64,000 bases of DNA, from assembly GCF_024436035.1 (NCBI RefSeq), contig NZ_JANFNG010000004.1, positions 124,001 to 188,000 on the forward strand, in the 5' to 3' direction. Each line of letters begins with the position of its first letter. Positions within the stretch are counted from its first letter, which is position 1. A program made the position numbers and the translations under genes. Source of the DNA: Streptomyces humicola. GTDB lineage: Bacteria; Actinomycetota; Actinomycetes; Streptomycetales; Streptomycetaceae. Positions 20,736 through 29,019 of this stretch are shown here, piece after piece. Below the pieces are notes generated by a model that was given only the letters and a program-made list of their open reading frames with translations, ran no database searches and had not been told where the DNA came from.

Positions 20736-20825
20736 GAGAGCCCTCCTCCTGCTCGGCCCCTCTTCCAGTGTCCACACGGGCCTGAGCCTGTCGCCTGCTA
20801 TTGCGCTGTCTGCGCCGCCCGCCGG

Positions 20826-20849
20826 GGTATGGGCCATCCGTCCCATACC
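20826..20849. promoter_or_regulatory. 24-bp palindrome with embedded DevR-like box, ATPase/CBS divergent promoter
   Basis: GGTATGGG-N8-CCCATACC is a perfect 8-8-8 inverted repeat. It overlaps GGGCCATCCGTCCC (20831-20844), which differs by one base from the site at 32840-32853. It lies between the divergent ATPase operon (start 20735) and the CBS gene (start 20975) and could serve both. Confidence 0.65.
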
Positions 20850-20974
20850 TGGGCCATTGCGCACCTTGCCGTCCCCGTGCGCAGCGGCGGAAGACTGGCA
20901 TCACTGGCAATGACCGACTGCGGTCACCGCCAGCGACGCACGTGAACGGGCGGAGAAGCTAACGAGGAGGCACC

Positions 20975-21838
20975 GTGAGCGAGCGCGAGCACCACGCCGC
21001 CGGATCAGAAGCGCGCCGTACCCTGCCGGGCCGCACGTGGCGGCCGGACGAACAGCAGCGCCAGGACATGCTGATGCGCTACCTCGGCGCAGTCGCCGCG
21101 ACGTCGGCGGCGCGGGCCGCAGAAAGGCCGCAGACCTTCGGCGAGCCCGAGCCCCAGTCGGCGCCACTGGAGCATCCGAGGCCGGAGGGCCCGTCGGCCG
21201 CGCAGCAGCCGGTTCGGGAGGTGATGGATGTACCGGCGGTCTCGGTCCCGGACACGATGCCGTTCCTCGACATCGCCCGGACCCTCTCGCGTCTCCACCT
21301 CAGCTCCGCCCCGGTCGTCGACGCCGACGACCACGTCCTCGGTGTCGTATCGGAGTCCGACCTGCTGGCGAAGGCCGCTGTGGAGGCCACCGAGCAGCAT
21401 TCGGGCCCGATCGGCAGGCTCCGCGAACACCGGCTCTACGACAAGGCCCAGGGCGAGACGGCGTCCACCCTGATGACTGCACCCGCGATCAGCGTCCACC
21501 CCGGTACGCCGGTCGCCGATGCCGCCTGGCTGGCCGCCCGTTCCCGCCTCAAGCGGCTGCCGGTGACCGACCACAAGGGCCGGCTGGTCGGTGTCGTACG
21601 CCGGATCGCATTGCTGCAAGCCCTCATACGCGACGATGCGAAGATCCGCGAGGAGATCGAATCCCGCATCATCGAGCACGAGTTCCGGCTCGACCGCGGT
21701 GCCGTCGGCGTACACGTCACCAACGGAGTGGTCGACGTCGAGGGGCGGCTGGACCGGAGCCTGATTCCCCAACTGCTCGAGGAGATAGGGGAGATCGGCG
21801 ATGTCGTCGGCGTGGTCGACCACGTCACCGCCATCTAA
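20975..21838 (+). CDS. CBS-pair and BON domain protein (long N-terminal form)
   Basis: This 287-aa cytoplasmic protein has an N-terminal polar region (about 1-78), then CBS1 (VREVMDVPAVSVPDTMPFLD to GVVSESDLLAKA), CBS2 (ASTLMTAPAISVHPGTPVAD to LKRLPVTDHKGRLVGVVRR) and a C-terminal BON domain (GVHVTNGVVDVEGRLDRS). CBS pairs usually bind AMP, ADP or ATP and sense energy charge; partner unknown. GTG 20975 follows AACGAGGAGG. It is divergent from the ATPase operon. Three other intact or partial paralogues lie in the island. Confidence 0.88.
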   Translation: MSEREHHAAGSEARRTLPGRTWRPDEQQRQDMLMRYLGAVAATSAARAAERPQTFGEPEPQSAPLEHPRPEGPSAAQQPVREVMDVPAVSVPDTMPFLDIARTLSRLHLSSAPVVDADDHVLGVVSESDLLAKAAVEATEQHSGPIGRLREHRLYDKAQGETASTLMTAPAISVHPGTPVADAAWLAARSRLKRLPVTDHKGRLVGVVRRIALLQALIRDDAKIREEIESRIIEHEFRLDRGAVGVHVTNGVVDVEGRLDRSLIPQLLEEIGEIGDVVGVVDHVTAI

Positions 21839-21945
21839 TGTCCTGCGCCGGGAATCCGTTCACGAGACGAGGCGAGGCGTTCGAGGATCTCGGCGGCGGT
21901 CTTCATCCAGGCGAAGGGGGCGTGGGTTGTCGTTCAGGCACGCTG
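21835..21945 (-). pseudogene. IS630-family transposase C-terminal remnant
   Basis: The minus strand encodes FAWMKTAAEILERLAS followed by a serine/arginine stretch and PGAGH-stop, the conserved tail of IS630 transposases (PFxWTKTADEIL...ISGAGH). A one-base slip separates it from NDNPRP just upstream. Its stop overlaps the end of the CBS gene. Confidence 0.7.
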
Positions 21946-21952
21946 GGACGAG

Positions 21953-22138
21953 GTGATGGGCGTCGAGTACCTGAAGCGGCTCCGCCGCGTCCTGACCCTC
22001 CTCGCCGCCAGAGGTGAGGACTTAAGCCACGCCCTGCCCGTCTACAGCGGCGCCGGATTCACCCCTGAACTTCGCGCCGCCGAAGCACGAGGAGAGGTAA
22101 TTATGGTCGGCCTCGACCAGCTCCACGACACACGTTGA
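21953..22138 (+). pseudogene. Truncated C-terminus of an ATPase-like protein
   Basis: About 60 residues (VEYLKRLRRVLTLLAARG, LPVYSGAGFTPELRAAEARG, VIMVGLDQLHD) resemble the end of AAA-type ATP-binding/DUF234-like proteins, where a nuclease-like domain ends with a SGAGFT-type motif. The N-terminus is gone, replaced by the IS630 remnant. There is no own promoter or ribosome site. Beyond it, 22139-22268 shows nothing. Confidence 0.5.
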
Positions 22139-22268
22139 CCCCAGGAAGGCCGGTGGCAGCAGTGAGTTCACGCCACGGCATCCCCTGGCCCTGGGAAGTC
22201 ATCGTTCCTGTCATAGCGGCATCGCCTTCGCAGGGCCGCACACGCGCAGGACACCCGTCTTCGACGTA

Positions 22269-22282
22269 GGGACCTGTGGCCC
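22269..22282 (+). promoter_or_regulatory. DevR/DosR-like palindrome upstream of the SHOCT gene
   Basis: GGGACCTGTGGCCC lies 67-80 bp upstream of the start at 22349 and fits GGGnC-N4-GnCCC. Of the island sites it is closest in its first half to the mycobacterial DevR half-site GGGAC. Confidence 0.55.
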
Positions 22283-22348
22283 GTGTACCCAGGAGGCCGA
22301 CAAGGGGGAAGCTGCTGTCATACCCGTTTCCGGCGGGAGGCGGTCGCC

Positions 22349-22635
22349 ATGGCTTTCCTGATCATCTTGGTTGTCGTGCTGCAGATGTGCACGCGGGGAC
22401 TGTTGAACATGCATCCCGCACAGCCCGCGTCTCGTCGCGGTGCCGTGCGTCGGCCCGAGGACAAATCTGCCAGGTCGCCCGAGGGCGGTGCGCGATGGGA
22501 GCGGCGATCCGAGCAGGCCGAGCAGTTGCTCGTCGGCAGGCTTATGGCGGGCGTTGCGACCGGCGGGAGTACCGGGAGGCGATGGAACGGCTGGCCCGCG
22601 ACGACGCTGTGTGCAGTCCGCTGCAGGCGCCCTAG
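22349..22635 (+). pseudogene. Small membrane protein with SHOCT-like tail, frameshifted
   Basis: The frame begins MAFLIILVVVLQMCTRG (one TM helix) after GGGAGG, runs through a polar linker to RRSEQAEQLLVGRLMAG, then leaves frame. The SHOCT continuation CDRREYREAMERLARDD is in another frame right after. One missing base near 22550 explains this. Intact relatives are about 80-100 aa with a TM helix and a C-terminal oligomerisation motif. It may be a real mutation or an assembly indel. Confidence 0.6.
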
Positions 22636-22712
22636 CTGCGTGGCACCCCACCTATCCGTCAGCCAGGTGGGGCGGCGCTCGAGCAGCGCCCTGAGCAGGA
22701 GGTGAAAAGCGC

Positions 22713-23612
22713 ATGGAAACGTCAGCCGAGCACGCGGCTGTGGTCGTCGGCGTGGACTTCACGCCGACCGCAGAAGGGGCTCTCGGGGCGCTGGCCTGGG
22801 CCGCGGATGAGGCCGCGCTCCGGCATCTGCCGCTCCACATGGTCCACGCCATCGAGGAACCCCCTCACGGGTACCGCACAGCCGAGCTGGACAGACTCTG
22901 GTCGCCGTGGCACGCGGCGGTGCGCACCGCCTGTGTCCGGGAACTCGAGGCCCTGCGTCACTCGGTGCTGCGCCGACACCCAGATCTTGTGGTGGTGGCT
23001 GAGCGCGCCGATGGACGGCCGGCCGAGGTGCTGGCCAAGCGGGCACACGGCGCCACGATGGTGGTCGTCGGCTCCCGGCAGCTGGGCACGGCGCGGGATG
23101 TGTTCACCCGCGGCGCGGTGGGGATGCCCCTGATGGCGCAGGCCTCGTGCCCGGTGGTCGTGGTCAGGGGAAGCGAGCGCGCCGCGCGCGGACCGTCCCA
23201 TCTGGTCGTGGTGGGGGTCGATGGCTCCGAGGTCTCGAGGCCGGCAGTGGAGTTCGCCTTCGAGGAAGCCGCCTTCCGCGACGCCCACCTGCTGGCCCTG
23301 GCGGCGTGGCGACCGGCCTACCGAGACACGGAACCCGATGCCGACACCGAGCAGGAGTGGCGGCGAGTGCTGGCGGAGGCCACCGCGGGCTGGCAGGAGA
23401 AGTACCCCGAGGTGCACGTGCGGCATGAGCTGGTACGCGGGCATCCCGTGCACGTGCTCAGCGAGGCGGGCGCCGATGCGATCGCCCTGGTGGTGGGCAC
23501 CCGCGGGATGGGAGGGTTCCCCGGACTGCTGCTCGGCTCGGTCAGCCAAGGCGTCATGCACCACGCCCAATGCCCGGTCGTCGTCGTACCGCACAGGTCT
23601 GTACAGGCATGA
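22713..23612 (+). CDS. Tandem universal stress protein (UspA family)
   Basis: This 299-aa protein has two UspA domains: about 8-150 (AVVVGVDFTPTAEGALGALA to VVVVRGS) and about 158-295 (LVVVGVDGSEVSRPAVEFAF). The second ends with the ATP-binding motif GTRGMGGFPGLLLGSVSQ. The first has the looser GSRQLGTARDVFTRGAVG. Actinobacterial tandem USPs bind ATP and are induced by hypoxia and starvation. The ATG follows AGGAGGTGAAAAGCGC. Confidence 0.93.
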   Translation: METSAEHAAVVVGVDFTPTAEGALGALAWAADEAALRHLPLHMVHAIEEPPHGYRTAELDRLWSPWHAAVRTACVRELEALRHSVLRRHPDLVVVAERADGRPAEVLAKRAHGATMVVVGSRQLGTARDVFTRGAVGMPLMAQASCPVVVVRGSERAARGPSHLVVVGVDGSEVSRPAVEFAFEEAAFRDAHLLALAAWRPAYRDTEPDADTEQEWRRVLAEATAGWQEKYPEVHVRHELVRGHPVHVLSEAGADAIALVVGTRGMGGFPGLLLGSVSQGVMHHAQCPVVVVPHRSVQA

Positions 23613-23843
23613 CCTGACCGGAGCCCACGGCCACGTGGCGCATGCTCTGGCTGCATACCCCAAGAGGGTCGGATGGCCCATCGACGTACCCATTAGGCCC
23701 TGTACGGCTGCCGGGCGGTGGGGCCTACTGAAAGTGACGAGGAGGACGGAGCGCAGACGCGGAGCAGCGGAGCAGCAATCCGCGCACCGCGCAAGCTAAT
23801 ACCCCAACAAGCGGGTTGTCCTCCCCGCCGTCTTTGTTCGAGT

Positions 23844-23880
23844 CCCCTGGCCCGGGGAGGTCGGTACCCCGGGCCAGGGG
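23844..23880. terminator. Strong bidirectional hairpin terminator
   Basis: A perfect 14-bp inverted repeat (CCCCTGGCCCGGGG at 23844-23857, partner at 23867-23880, 9-nt loop) lies between the convergent USP gene (+) and the BON remnant (-). The rest of 23613-23891 holds no gene I can support. Confidence 0.8.
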
Positions 23881-23891
23881 CCTCGCTGCTC

Positions 23892-24120
23892 TCATCGCCG
23901 TATCGCCGCTTGGCGCACCGTGTCGTCGATCTCGTACTCCATGCGGTTGGTGACGTCGACGGTGCCGTCCACGGTCTCGCACGGGCGTATCGCGAGCGGA
24001 ACGAGGCTCTTACGCTCCACGGTGCCGCTGAGCGTGACATGCCCAACGGTGACCTGGCGGTCACCGTTGCCGGGGCCACACCCAGTGTTCGGGTCAGGAC
24101 GTCGCCGAAGATCTCCATGA
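23892..24120 (-). pseudogene. CBS-BON protein remnant (BON end only, frameshifted)
   Basis: The minus strand reads MEIFGDVLTRTLGVAPATVT, equivalent to the linker-BON junction of the CBS-BON proteins here, then shifts frame and continues VGHVTLSGTVERKSLVPLAI, CETVDGTVDVTNRMEYEIDD. Both CBS domains are missing. Codon usage is still good, so the loss is recent, or a minimal BON protein with one indel remains. Confidence 0.7.
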
Positions 24121-24196
24121 CGGTCACCGGAGGCCTCCAAGTGGTTGTGGTTGTTTGATCGTTGCCGGTGTTGCGCTCTTTGGGCGCCGGGTGTGG

Positions 24197-24652
24197 TCAG
24201 CGGGCATGGGTGATGGTGACGCCCGTGGGGTGGGAGGCGGGTTCGGCCAGCTTGCCCAGCCGCATGTGGAGGCTGGCCTGATCGAGCTCGGGCACCTGGC
24301 GTGTGAAGGTGTCCTGTCCGACAGTGGTGCATTCCCAGGCGTTGGTCTCGGCTGCCACCATGGTGAGCAGCCAGGTGGCGTAGATCCGCTCGTTGCTCCC
24401 GTCGTCGAGGTACAGGCCGTTCCAACTGGTGACGGACTCGGCGTCGCTGCGGTCGTTGTGCCAGGCCACCGTCCAGCCCAGGACGGTGCCGTAGCCGGGT
24501 CGTGTGGTCGTTTCGTAGCGCCCCACCAGGGCGTACGGGCCGGCCGAGTGCCCCGTGGCCGAGACGTAGGTCCCGGTGACGCCCCCGAACGGGTCCGTGG
24601 TGAGCCGCATGTGGGAGCCGAGCTCGTTGTACCAGTCGCCGGCGACGACCAT
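24197..24652 (-). CDS. Streptavidin/avidin-family biotin-binding protein without signal peptide
   Basis: This 151-aa protein aligns along the whole streptavidin beta-barrel: GDWYNELGS (residues 5-13), GVTGTYVSATG, LVGRYETTT, VLGWTVAWHND, NGLYLDD, IYATWLLTM, NAWECTTVGQDTFTR. Biotin contacts of streptavidin are kept: N9, L11, S13, Y29, S31, W64, S73, T75, W77, W94, L96, W106 and D114 (N23, L25, S27, Y43, S45, W79, S88, T90, W92, W108, L110, W120, D128). The 3-4 loop differs (V47 is T, A50 is S). ATG 24652 has GGAG seven bases upstream and there is no secretion signal, so it should be cytoplasmic, unlike secreted streptavidin. It follows the broken HPF gene. Confidence 0.9.
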   Translation of the reverse strand: MVVAGDWYNELGSHMRLTTDPFGGVTGTYVSATGHSAGPYALVGRYETTTRPGYGTVLGWTVAWHNDRSDAESVTSWNGLYLDDGSNERIYATWLLTMVAAETNAWECTTVGQDTFTRQVPELDQASLHMRLGKLAEPASHPTGVTITHAR

Positions 24653-25115
24653 CTTCCCTCTCCTTCCTTCGGCACTAGTCGGCGGTGTGATCAGGCCGTA
24701 GTGCCCGTCGTAGCGGTGGAAGTCGGGGCGGTGCGCGGGTTCACTGCCACGGCACCACTCGTGCGCGGCCGCCTGCGGCATGCCGCTCGCCGGGCCGCCC
24801 AGCCCCGGCTCAGCCGCGCAAGCCGGTGCTCCAGTCGGTCACACAGCAGGTTGACTGCCTCCGGCACCGACCCTGCAGCCACGCGCGCCCGCGCCGAGCG
24901 GCCGTTGACATCCACAGCGGCCTGAGCCATCGCCGACCGCCGCACTGCCGGGTCCCGCCCCTGGGCCAGTCTCGTCCTTGCGAACAGCACGAGCCCATCG
25001 GCCCGGCGACAACGTCCAGCACCTTGGTCCGCACGGCCTCCACCAACTCCGGCGGGACGTCGCCTTGAACCCTCACCTGGACCTGAGGAACCTGCTTGGT
25101 GGCCGAGCGGTTCAT
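24653..25115 (-). pseudogene. Long-form ribosome hibernation factor (HPF/RaiA-like), frameshifted and internally deleted
   Basis: ATG 25115 (after GGGAGGACGGC) starts MNRSATKQVPQVQVRVQGDV and PPELVEAVRTKVLDVVAG. A frame change near 25000 leads to LVLFARTRLAQGRDPAVRRS, AQAAVDVNGRSARARVAAG and CDRLEHRLARLSRGWAARR. A second change near 24780 leads to HEWCRGSEPAHRPDF, joined directly to HRYDGHYGLITPPTS. The last motif resembles the extreme C-terminus of long actinobacterial HPFs, so the dimerisation domain between is deleted. The final frame runs without a stop into the avidin gene. Confidence 0.65.
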
Positions 25116-25216
25116 GCCGTCCTCCCACATCTCCGGCACTGCGCGATCCCCGCCGCTGTGTGCGTCCTCAGGCCCTGTCATCTCCACGCTCACGCGCGGG
25201 CGGCTCAGCGGTGGAG

Positions 25217-25230
25217 GGGCCGAAGGTCCC
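25217..25230. promoter_or_regulatory. DevR/DosR-like palindrome, HPF-avidin / P-ATPase divergent region
   Basis: GGGCCGAAGGTCCC lies 102-115 bp upstream of the HPF start (minus) and about 190 bp upstream of the P-type ATPase (plus). The divergent intergenic region is otherwise featureless. Confidence 0.6.
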
Positions 25231-25417
25231 CGCTCGGGGGAATGCGGTCCAGTCCTCAACGAGGGCGCCATCAACGCCGTACGAGACAACCGCACCCGGA
25301 TTGTCCTCCCCGTCGCTTGTGCGCGGTGCAGGCCTCACCACCCCTTTGGACCGCGCGTCGCGGCGTCCTCGTCTGCGTGGGCTTAGCGTGGATCCGTAGA
25401 TCACGATGGGGTGAGCG

Positions 25418-28183
25418 ATGTCCGAGGGGAGCAAGGAGACGGCGACGCGGGTCCAGACCTTCATGGAGCCGACCCCGGAGGAGCCACCGGATCTGCTGCT
25501 GCGTCATCTGCACGCCTCACGCCACGGACTGTCGACACGGGAGGCCGCACGGCGGCTCGTCCAGTACGGGCCGAATGAACTGCGAAGGCGCGGTGGGCGC
25601 CAATGGCCCCAGGAACTGGCGCGGCAGGTGACGCATCCCCTCGCCATGCTGCTGTGGGTCGCGGCAGCGCTGTCCTTCGCCGTTGGCAGCCAAACGGTCG
25701 CCATCGCCGTACTGCTGGTGATCCTGCTCAACGCGCTGTTCGCCTTCGTACAGGAAATGGAGGCCGAACGAGCCGTCGAGACGCTGGCTCAGTATCTGCC
25801 CCAACACGCCACAGTGCTGCGCGACGGCGAACCTGCCCTCATCGAGGCCACCGCGCTCGTCCCGGGTGACATCGTCGTGCTCGAAGAGGGAGACCGCATC
25901 GCGGCCGACATCCGGCTGCTGTCCGGTGCCGTCGACGTGGACATGTCGACGCTCACCGGTGAGTCGGTGCCGGTGCTGCGCTCAGCGGAGCTGACCGACC
26001 TCGCGGCCCACCGCCTGGATGCTCCGGATCTCGTCTTCAGCGGCAGCAACTGCACCGGCGGCGAAGCCCAAGGCGTTGTGTTCGCCACGGGCATGCACAC
26101 CCAGCTGGGACGGATCGCCGCCCTGTCCGAACGCGTGAAAGAACGGCCGAGCCCACTGGAGGCGCAGGTCCGTCGCGTCGCGTGGCTGATCGCCTGCATC
26201 GCCATCGGCATGGCGATCGCCTTCGTCCCCGTGGCCATGTTCGGCGCCGGCCTGTCGATCAGAAACAGCGTCGTCTTCGCCGTCGGCCTGCTCGCCGGCA
26301 ATGTCCCCGAGGGACTGCTACCTGTCATCACCCTCGCTCTGGCGGTAGCAGTGAGCGCACTGGCCCGCAGGGGAGCGCTGGTCAAACGCCTCAGCGCCGT
26401 GGAAACGTTGGGATCGACCGACGTCATCTGCACCGACAAGACGGGGACGCTCACCGAGAACCGCATGCGCCCCATGACCGCCTGGACCAGCAGCGCGGTG
26501 GTCGACCTCGGCCCGAATGCGCACGTTCGGGAGCCGGACGCCTCGATTACCGCTCTGACGGAGTGTGCGGTGGCCTGTACCAACGCGTTCCTTGAATCCG
26601 GCGAACCGGGGGACGGCGGTCCTGCGGAGCGAGCCGTCGGTGATCCCACCGAGATCGCGCTACTCTTCGCCGCCCGTCTGCTCGGCGCGGACGTCGACCC
26701 GACCGCCCGGGAGCGACGGCGGCGCCACCAGTACGAGTTCGATCCCACGCGAAAGCTGATGTCCACCCTGGACGCCGACACGGCCTGCGACTGGCTGCAC
26801 ACCAAGGGCGCCCCGGAATCTGTCCTGCCACGCTGCGACGGCGTCCTGACGCCGGACGGCGAACGGATCGCGCTCAGCGAGGCTGAGCGGGCCCGCATCA
26901 CTTCGCAGGTCGAGCAGTTCGCCGGCCATGGACTGCGGGTGCTCGCACTTGCCCGCCGCGCCCTGCCACCAGGCCAGGAGCCGCCCGCCCGCGACGACGC
27001 CGAGCGCGAACTGTGCTTCCTCGGCCTGGTCACCCTGCTCGACCCGCCGCGCCCGGACGCAGCCGAGGCCGTCGCCCGCTGCCACTCTGCAGGCATCCGC
27101 ATCATCGTCATCACCGGCGACCACCCCCTCACCTCGGCGGCCATCGCCCGCCAGGTCGGCGTCGGCGGCGAGGACCCCACGGTGATCAACGCACAAGCCC
27201 TCGGCCACCTGCACGAGAAACAGCTCGACGCATTCCTGGCCGACGGCCGCGAGATCGTCTTCGCCCGCTCCTCCCCCGAGGCGAAGCTGCACATCGCCGA
27301 GGCACTGCGCGCCGAGGGGCACGTCGTCGCCATGACCGGGGACGGTGTCAACGATGCCCCCGCTCTGCGCAGCGCCGACATCGGGATCGCGATGGGCCGC
27401 TCGGGCACCGATGTCGCGCGGGAGGCGGCGACCATGGTGCTCACCGACGACAGCTTCGCCACCATCGTCGCCGCGATCGAGGCGGGCCGTCAGGTCTACG
27501 ACAACGTCCGCAAGTTCATCATCTACATCTTCGCCCACGCCACCCCCGAGGTCGTGCCGTTCCTGGTCTTCGCGCTCGCCGGAGGCGCGGTCCCGCTGCC
27601 GCTGACCGTGCTGCAACTGCTCGCCTTCGACGTCGGCACCGAGACGCTGCCCTCACTGGCTCTCGGCCGGGAGCCGACCGAATCCGGCACCATGGAGCAG
27701 TCGCCACGTCCGCACAACGAACCCGTCATCCGCGCGCCCATGCTGGTGCGCGCATGGCTGTTCCTCGGGCTGATCGTCGCGGCGCTGCAGATGGGCGGCT
27801 TCTTCTACGTCCTGACCCGGGCCGGCTGGCACCCCGGCGCTCCCACGGGCCCCGGCGCCCCTCTGCACCACGCCTACCTGCAGGCCACCACCATGAGCTT
27901 CCTCGGCATGATCGCCGGCCAGATCGGCACCGCCTTCGCCGTGCGCACCCAGCGCGCCTCCCTCCGCTCGATCGGCGTCTTCAGCAACCCGTATCTGCTG
28001 GCCGCCATCGCCGCCGAACTCGTTCTCGCCGCCTTCTTCGTCTACGCCCCGCCCATGCAAGCGCTCCTCGGAACATCCGCTCTGCCCGCCCACGATCTGG
28101 CGCTCCTCCTGCCGTACCCGGTCACCGTGTGGGGCGCCGACGAACTTCACCGCTGGCTGCGCCGCCGCACAGCAGTCCACTGA
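25418..28183 (+). CDS. P-type cation-transporting ATPase (P2 type)
   Basis: This 921-aa membrane pump has an N-terminal cation-ATPase domain (LHASRHGLSTREAARRLVQY) and TGES in the actuator domain. GNVPEGLLPVITLALAVAVS is in TM4, DKTGTLTENRM carries phosphorylated Asp340, and KGAPE, MTGDGVNDAPALRSADIGIA and a six-helix C-terminal cation domain follow. VPEGLL resembles Na/K- and Ca-type P2 pumps; the transported ion is not certain. It is a single gene; the CBS protein follows after 150 bp. Confidence 0.93.
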   Translation: MSEGSKETATRVQTFMEPTPEEPPDLLLRHLHASRHGLSTREAARRLVQYGPNELRRRGGRQWPQELARQVTHPLAMLLWVAAALSFAVGSQTVAIAVLLVILLNALFAFVQEMEAERAVETLAQYLPQHATVLRDGEPALIEATALVPGDIVVLEEGDRIAADIRLLSGAVDVDMSTLTGESVPVLRSAELTDLAAHRLDAPDLVFSGSNCTGGEAQGVVFATGMHTQLGRIAALSERVKERPSPLEAQVRRVAWLIACIAIGMAIAFVPVAMFGAGLSIRNSVVFAVGLLAGNVPEGLLPVITLALAVAVSALARRGALVKRLSAVETLGSTDVICTDKTGTLTENRMRPMTAWTSSAVVDLGPNAHVREPDASITALTECAVACTNAFLESGEPGDGGPAERAVGDPTEIALLFAARLLGADVDPTARERRRRHQYEFDPTRKLMSTLDADTACDWLHTKGAPESVLPRCDGVLTPDGERIALSEAERARITSQVEQFAGHGLRVLALARRALPPGQEPPARDDAERELCFLGLVTLLDPPRPDAAEAVARCHSAGIRIIVITGDHPLTSAAIARQVGVGGEDPTVINAQALGHLHEKQLDAFLADGREIVFARSSPEAKLHIAEALRAEGHVVAMTGDGVNDAPALRSADIGIAMGRSGTDVAREAATMVLTDDSFATIVAAIEAGRQVYDNVRKFIIYIFAHATPEVVPFLVFALAGGAVPLPLTVLQLLAFDVGTETLPSLALGREPTESGTMEQSPRPHNEPVIRAPMLVRAWLFLGLIVAALQMGGFFYVLTRAGWHPGAPTGPGAPLHHAYLQATTMSFLGMIAGQIGTAFAVRTQRASLRSIGVFSNPYLLAAIAAELVLAAFFVYAPPMQALLGTSALPAHDLALLLPYPVTVWGADELHRWLRRRTAVH

Positions 28184-28216
28184 CACAGCAGCCGAGGGCC
28201 GGTTCGGACCCACGGG

Positions 28217-28230
28217 AGGCCGAACGGCCC
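28217..28230 (+). promoter_or_regulatory. DevR-like palindrome or arm of a hairpin
   Basis: AGGCCGAACGGCCC lies 103-116 bp upstream of the CBS start at 28333. It also pairs with GGGCCGGTTCGG (28197-28208) as a possible terminator of the P-type ATPase gene, so its role is ambiguous. Confidence 0.4.
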
Positions 28231-28332
28231 ATGGGCGATCAAGTATGAGAGACGGACTCTGGTCATGTGACCGCGTCTGTCCCGCGGTCGCGCACAACCG
28301 TTTTCGCCGGATTCACTGAGATGAGGCACGTC

Positions 28333-29019
28333 ATGCCGCACAGCCCGCACATCGTCTCCGACGTCATGACGCACACCGTCGTCGCCGTGGGCCGCAGCGC
28401 CTCGTTCAAGGAGATCGTCCGGACGATGGAGCAGTGGAAGGTCAGCGCCCTGCCCGTGCTCGCAGGCGAGGGCCGTGTCATCGGCGTCGTCTCCGAGGCC
28501 GACCTGCTGCCGAAGGAGGAGTTCCGCGACAGCGACCCCTCCCGCATCGAACAGCTGAGCCGCCTCGCCGACCTCGCCAAGGCCGGGGCGACCACCGCCG
28601 AGGAGCTGATGTCCACCCCTGCGCTCACCGTGCACGCGGACGCCACCCTCGCCCAGGCCGCGCGCATCATGGCCCACGGCCGCGTCAAGCGGCTGCCGGT
28701 GATCGACGCCGAGGGGCACCTGGCGGGCGTCGTCAGCCGCAGCGACCTGCTGAAGGTCTTCCTCCGCACCGACCAGGACATCGGGGACGAGGTGCGCCGC
28801 GACGTGATCGGGCTGCTCTTCCCGAACGCCTCGCCACCCGTGGAGGTGACGGTGGACGAGGGTGCGGTCACCCTGCGCGGCCTTATCCCGGACGCCTCGC
28901 TCATCCCCATCGCCGCCCGGCTCACCCGCGCCGTGGAAGGCGTCGTCGACGTCGAATGCCGGCTCACCGCCACACGGCGACAACGCTTCGAGCCCCCGGT
29001 CGCCGGGCCGCGATCCTGA
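28333..29019 (+). CDS. CBS-pair and BON domain protein
   Basis: This 228-aa protein has CBS1 (VSDVMTHTVVAVGRSASFKE to VIGVVSEADLLPKEE), CBS2 (AEELMSTPALTVHADATLAQ to GRVKRLPVIDAEGHLAGVVS) and BON (VEVTVDEGAVTLRGLIPDA). It is probably an adenylate-sensing regulator of energy metabolism; target unknown. ATG 28333 lies six bases after TGAGATGAGG and matches the starts of paralogues; ATG 28321 is the alternative. It is a paralogue of the proteins at 38761 and 40245. Confidence 0.88.
   Translation: MPHSPHIVSDVMTHTVVAVGRSASFKEIVRTMEQWKVSALPVLAGEGRVIGVVSEADLLPKEEFRDSDPSRIEQLSRLADLAKAGATTAEELMSTPALTVHADATLAQAARIMAHGRVKRLPVIDAEGHLAGVVSRSDLLKVFLRTDQDIGDEVRRDVIGLLFPNASPPVEVTVDEGAVTLRGLIPDASLIPIAARLTRAVEGVVDVECRLTATRRQRFEPPVAGPRS

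Noticed and set aside
22722-23693. 323-residue minus-strand frame over the universal stress protein
   Set aside because: Antisense of a confident USP gene.
23844-23880. Perfect 14-bp inverted repeat as an attachment site or IS end
   Set aside because: Lies between convergent genes, GC-rich stem with short loop, no target duplication; a terminator explains it.
28197-28230. Counting 28217 as a firm regulatory site
   Set aside because: It pairs with 28197-28208 as a hairpin and may simply be a terminator; kept only as ambiguous.
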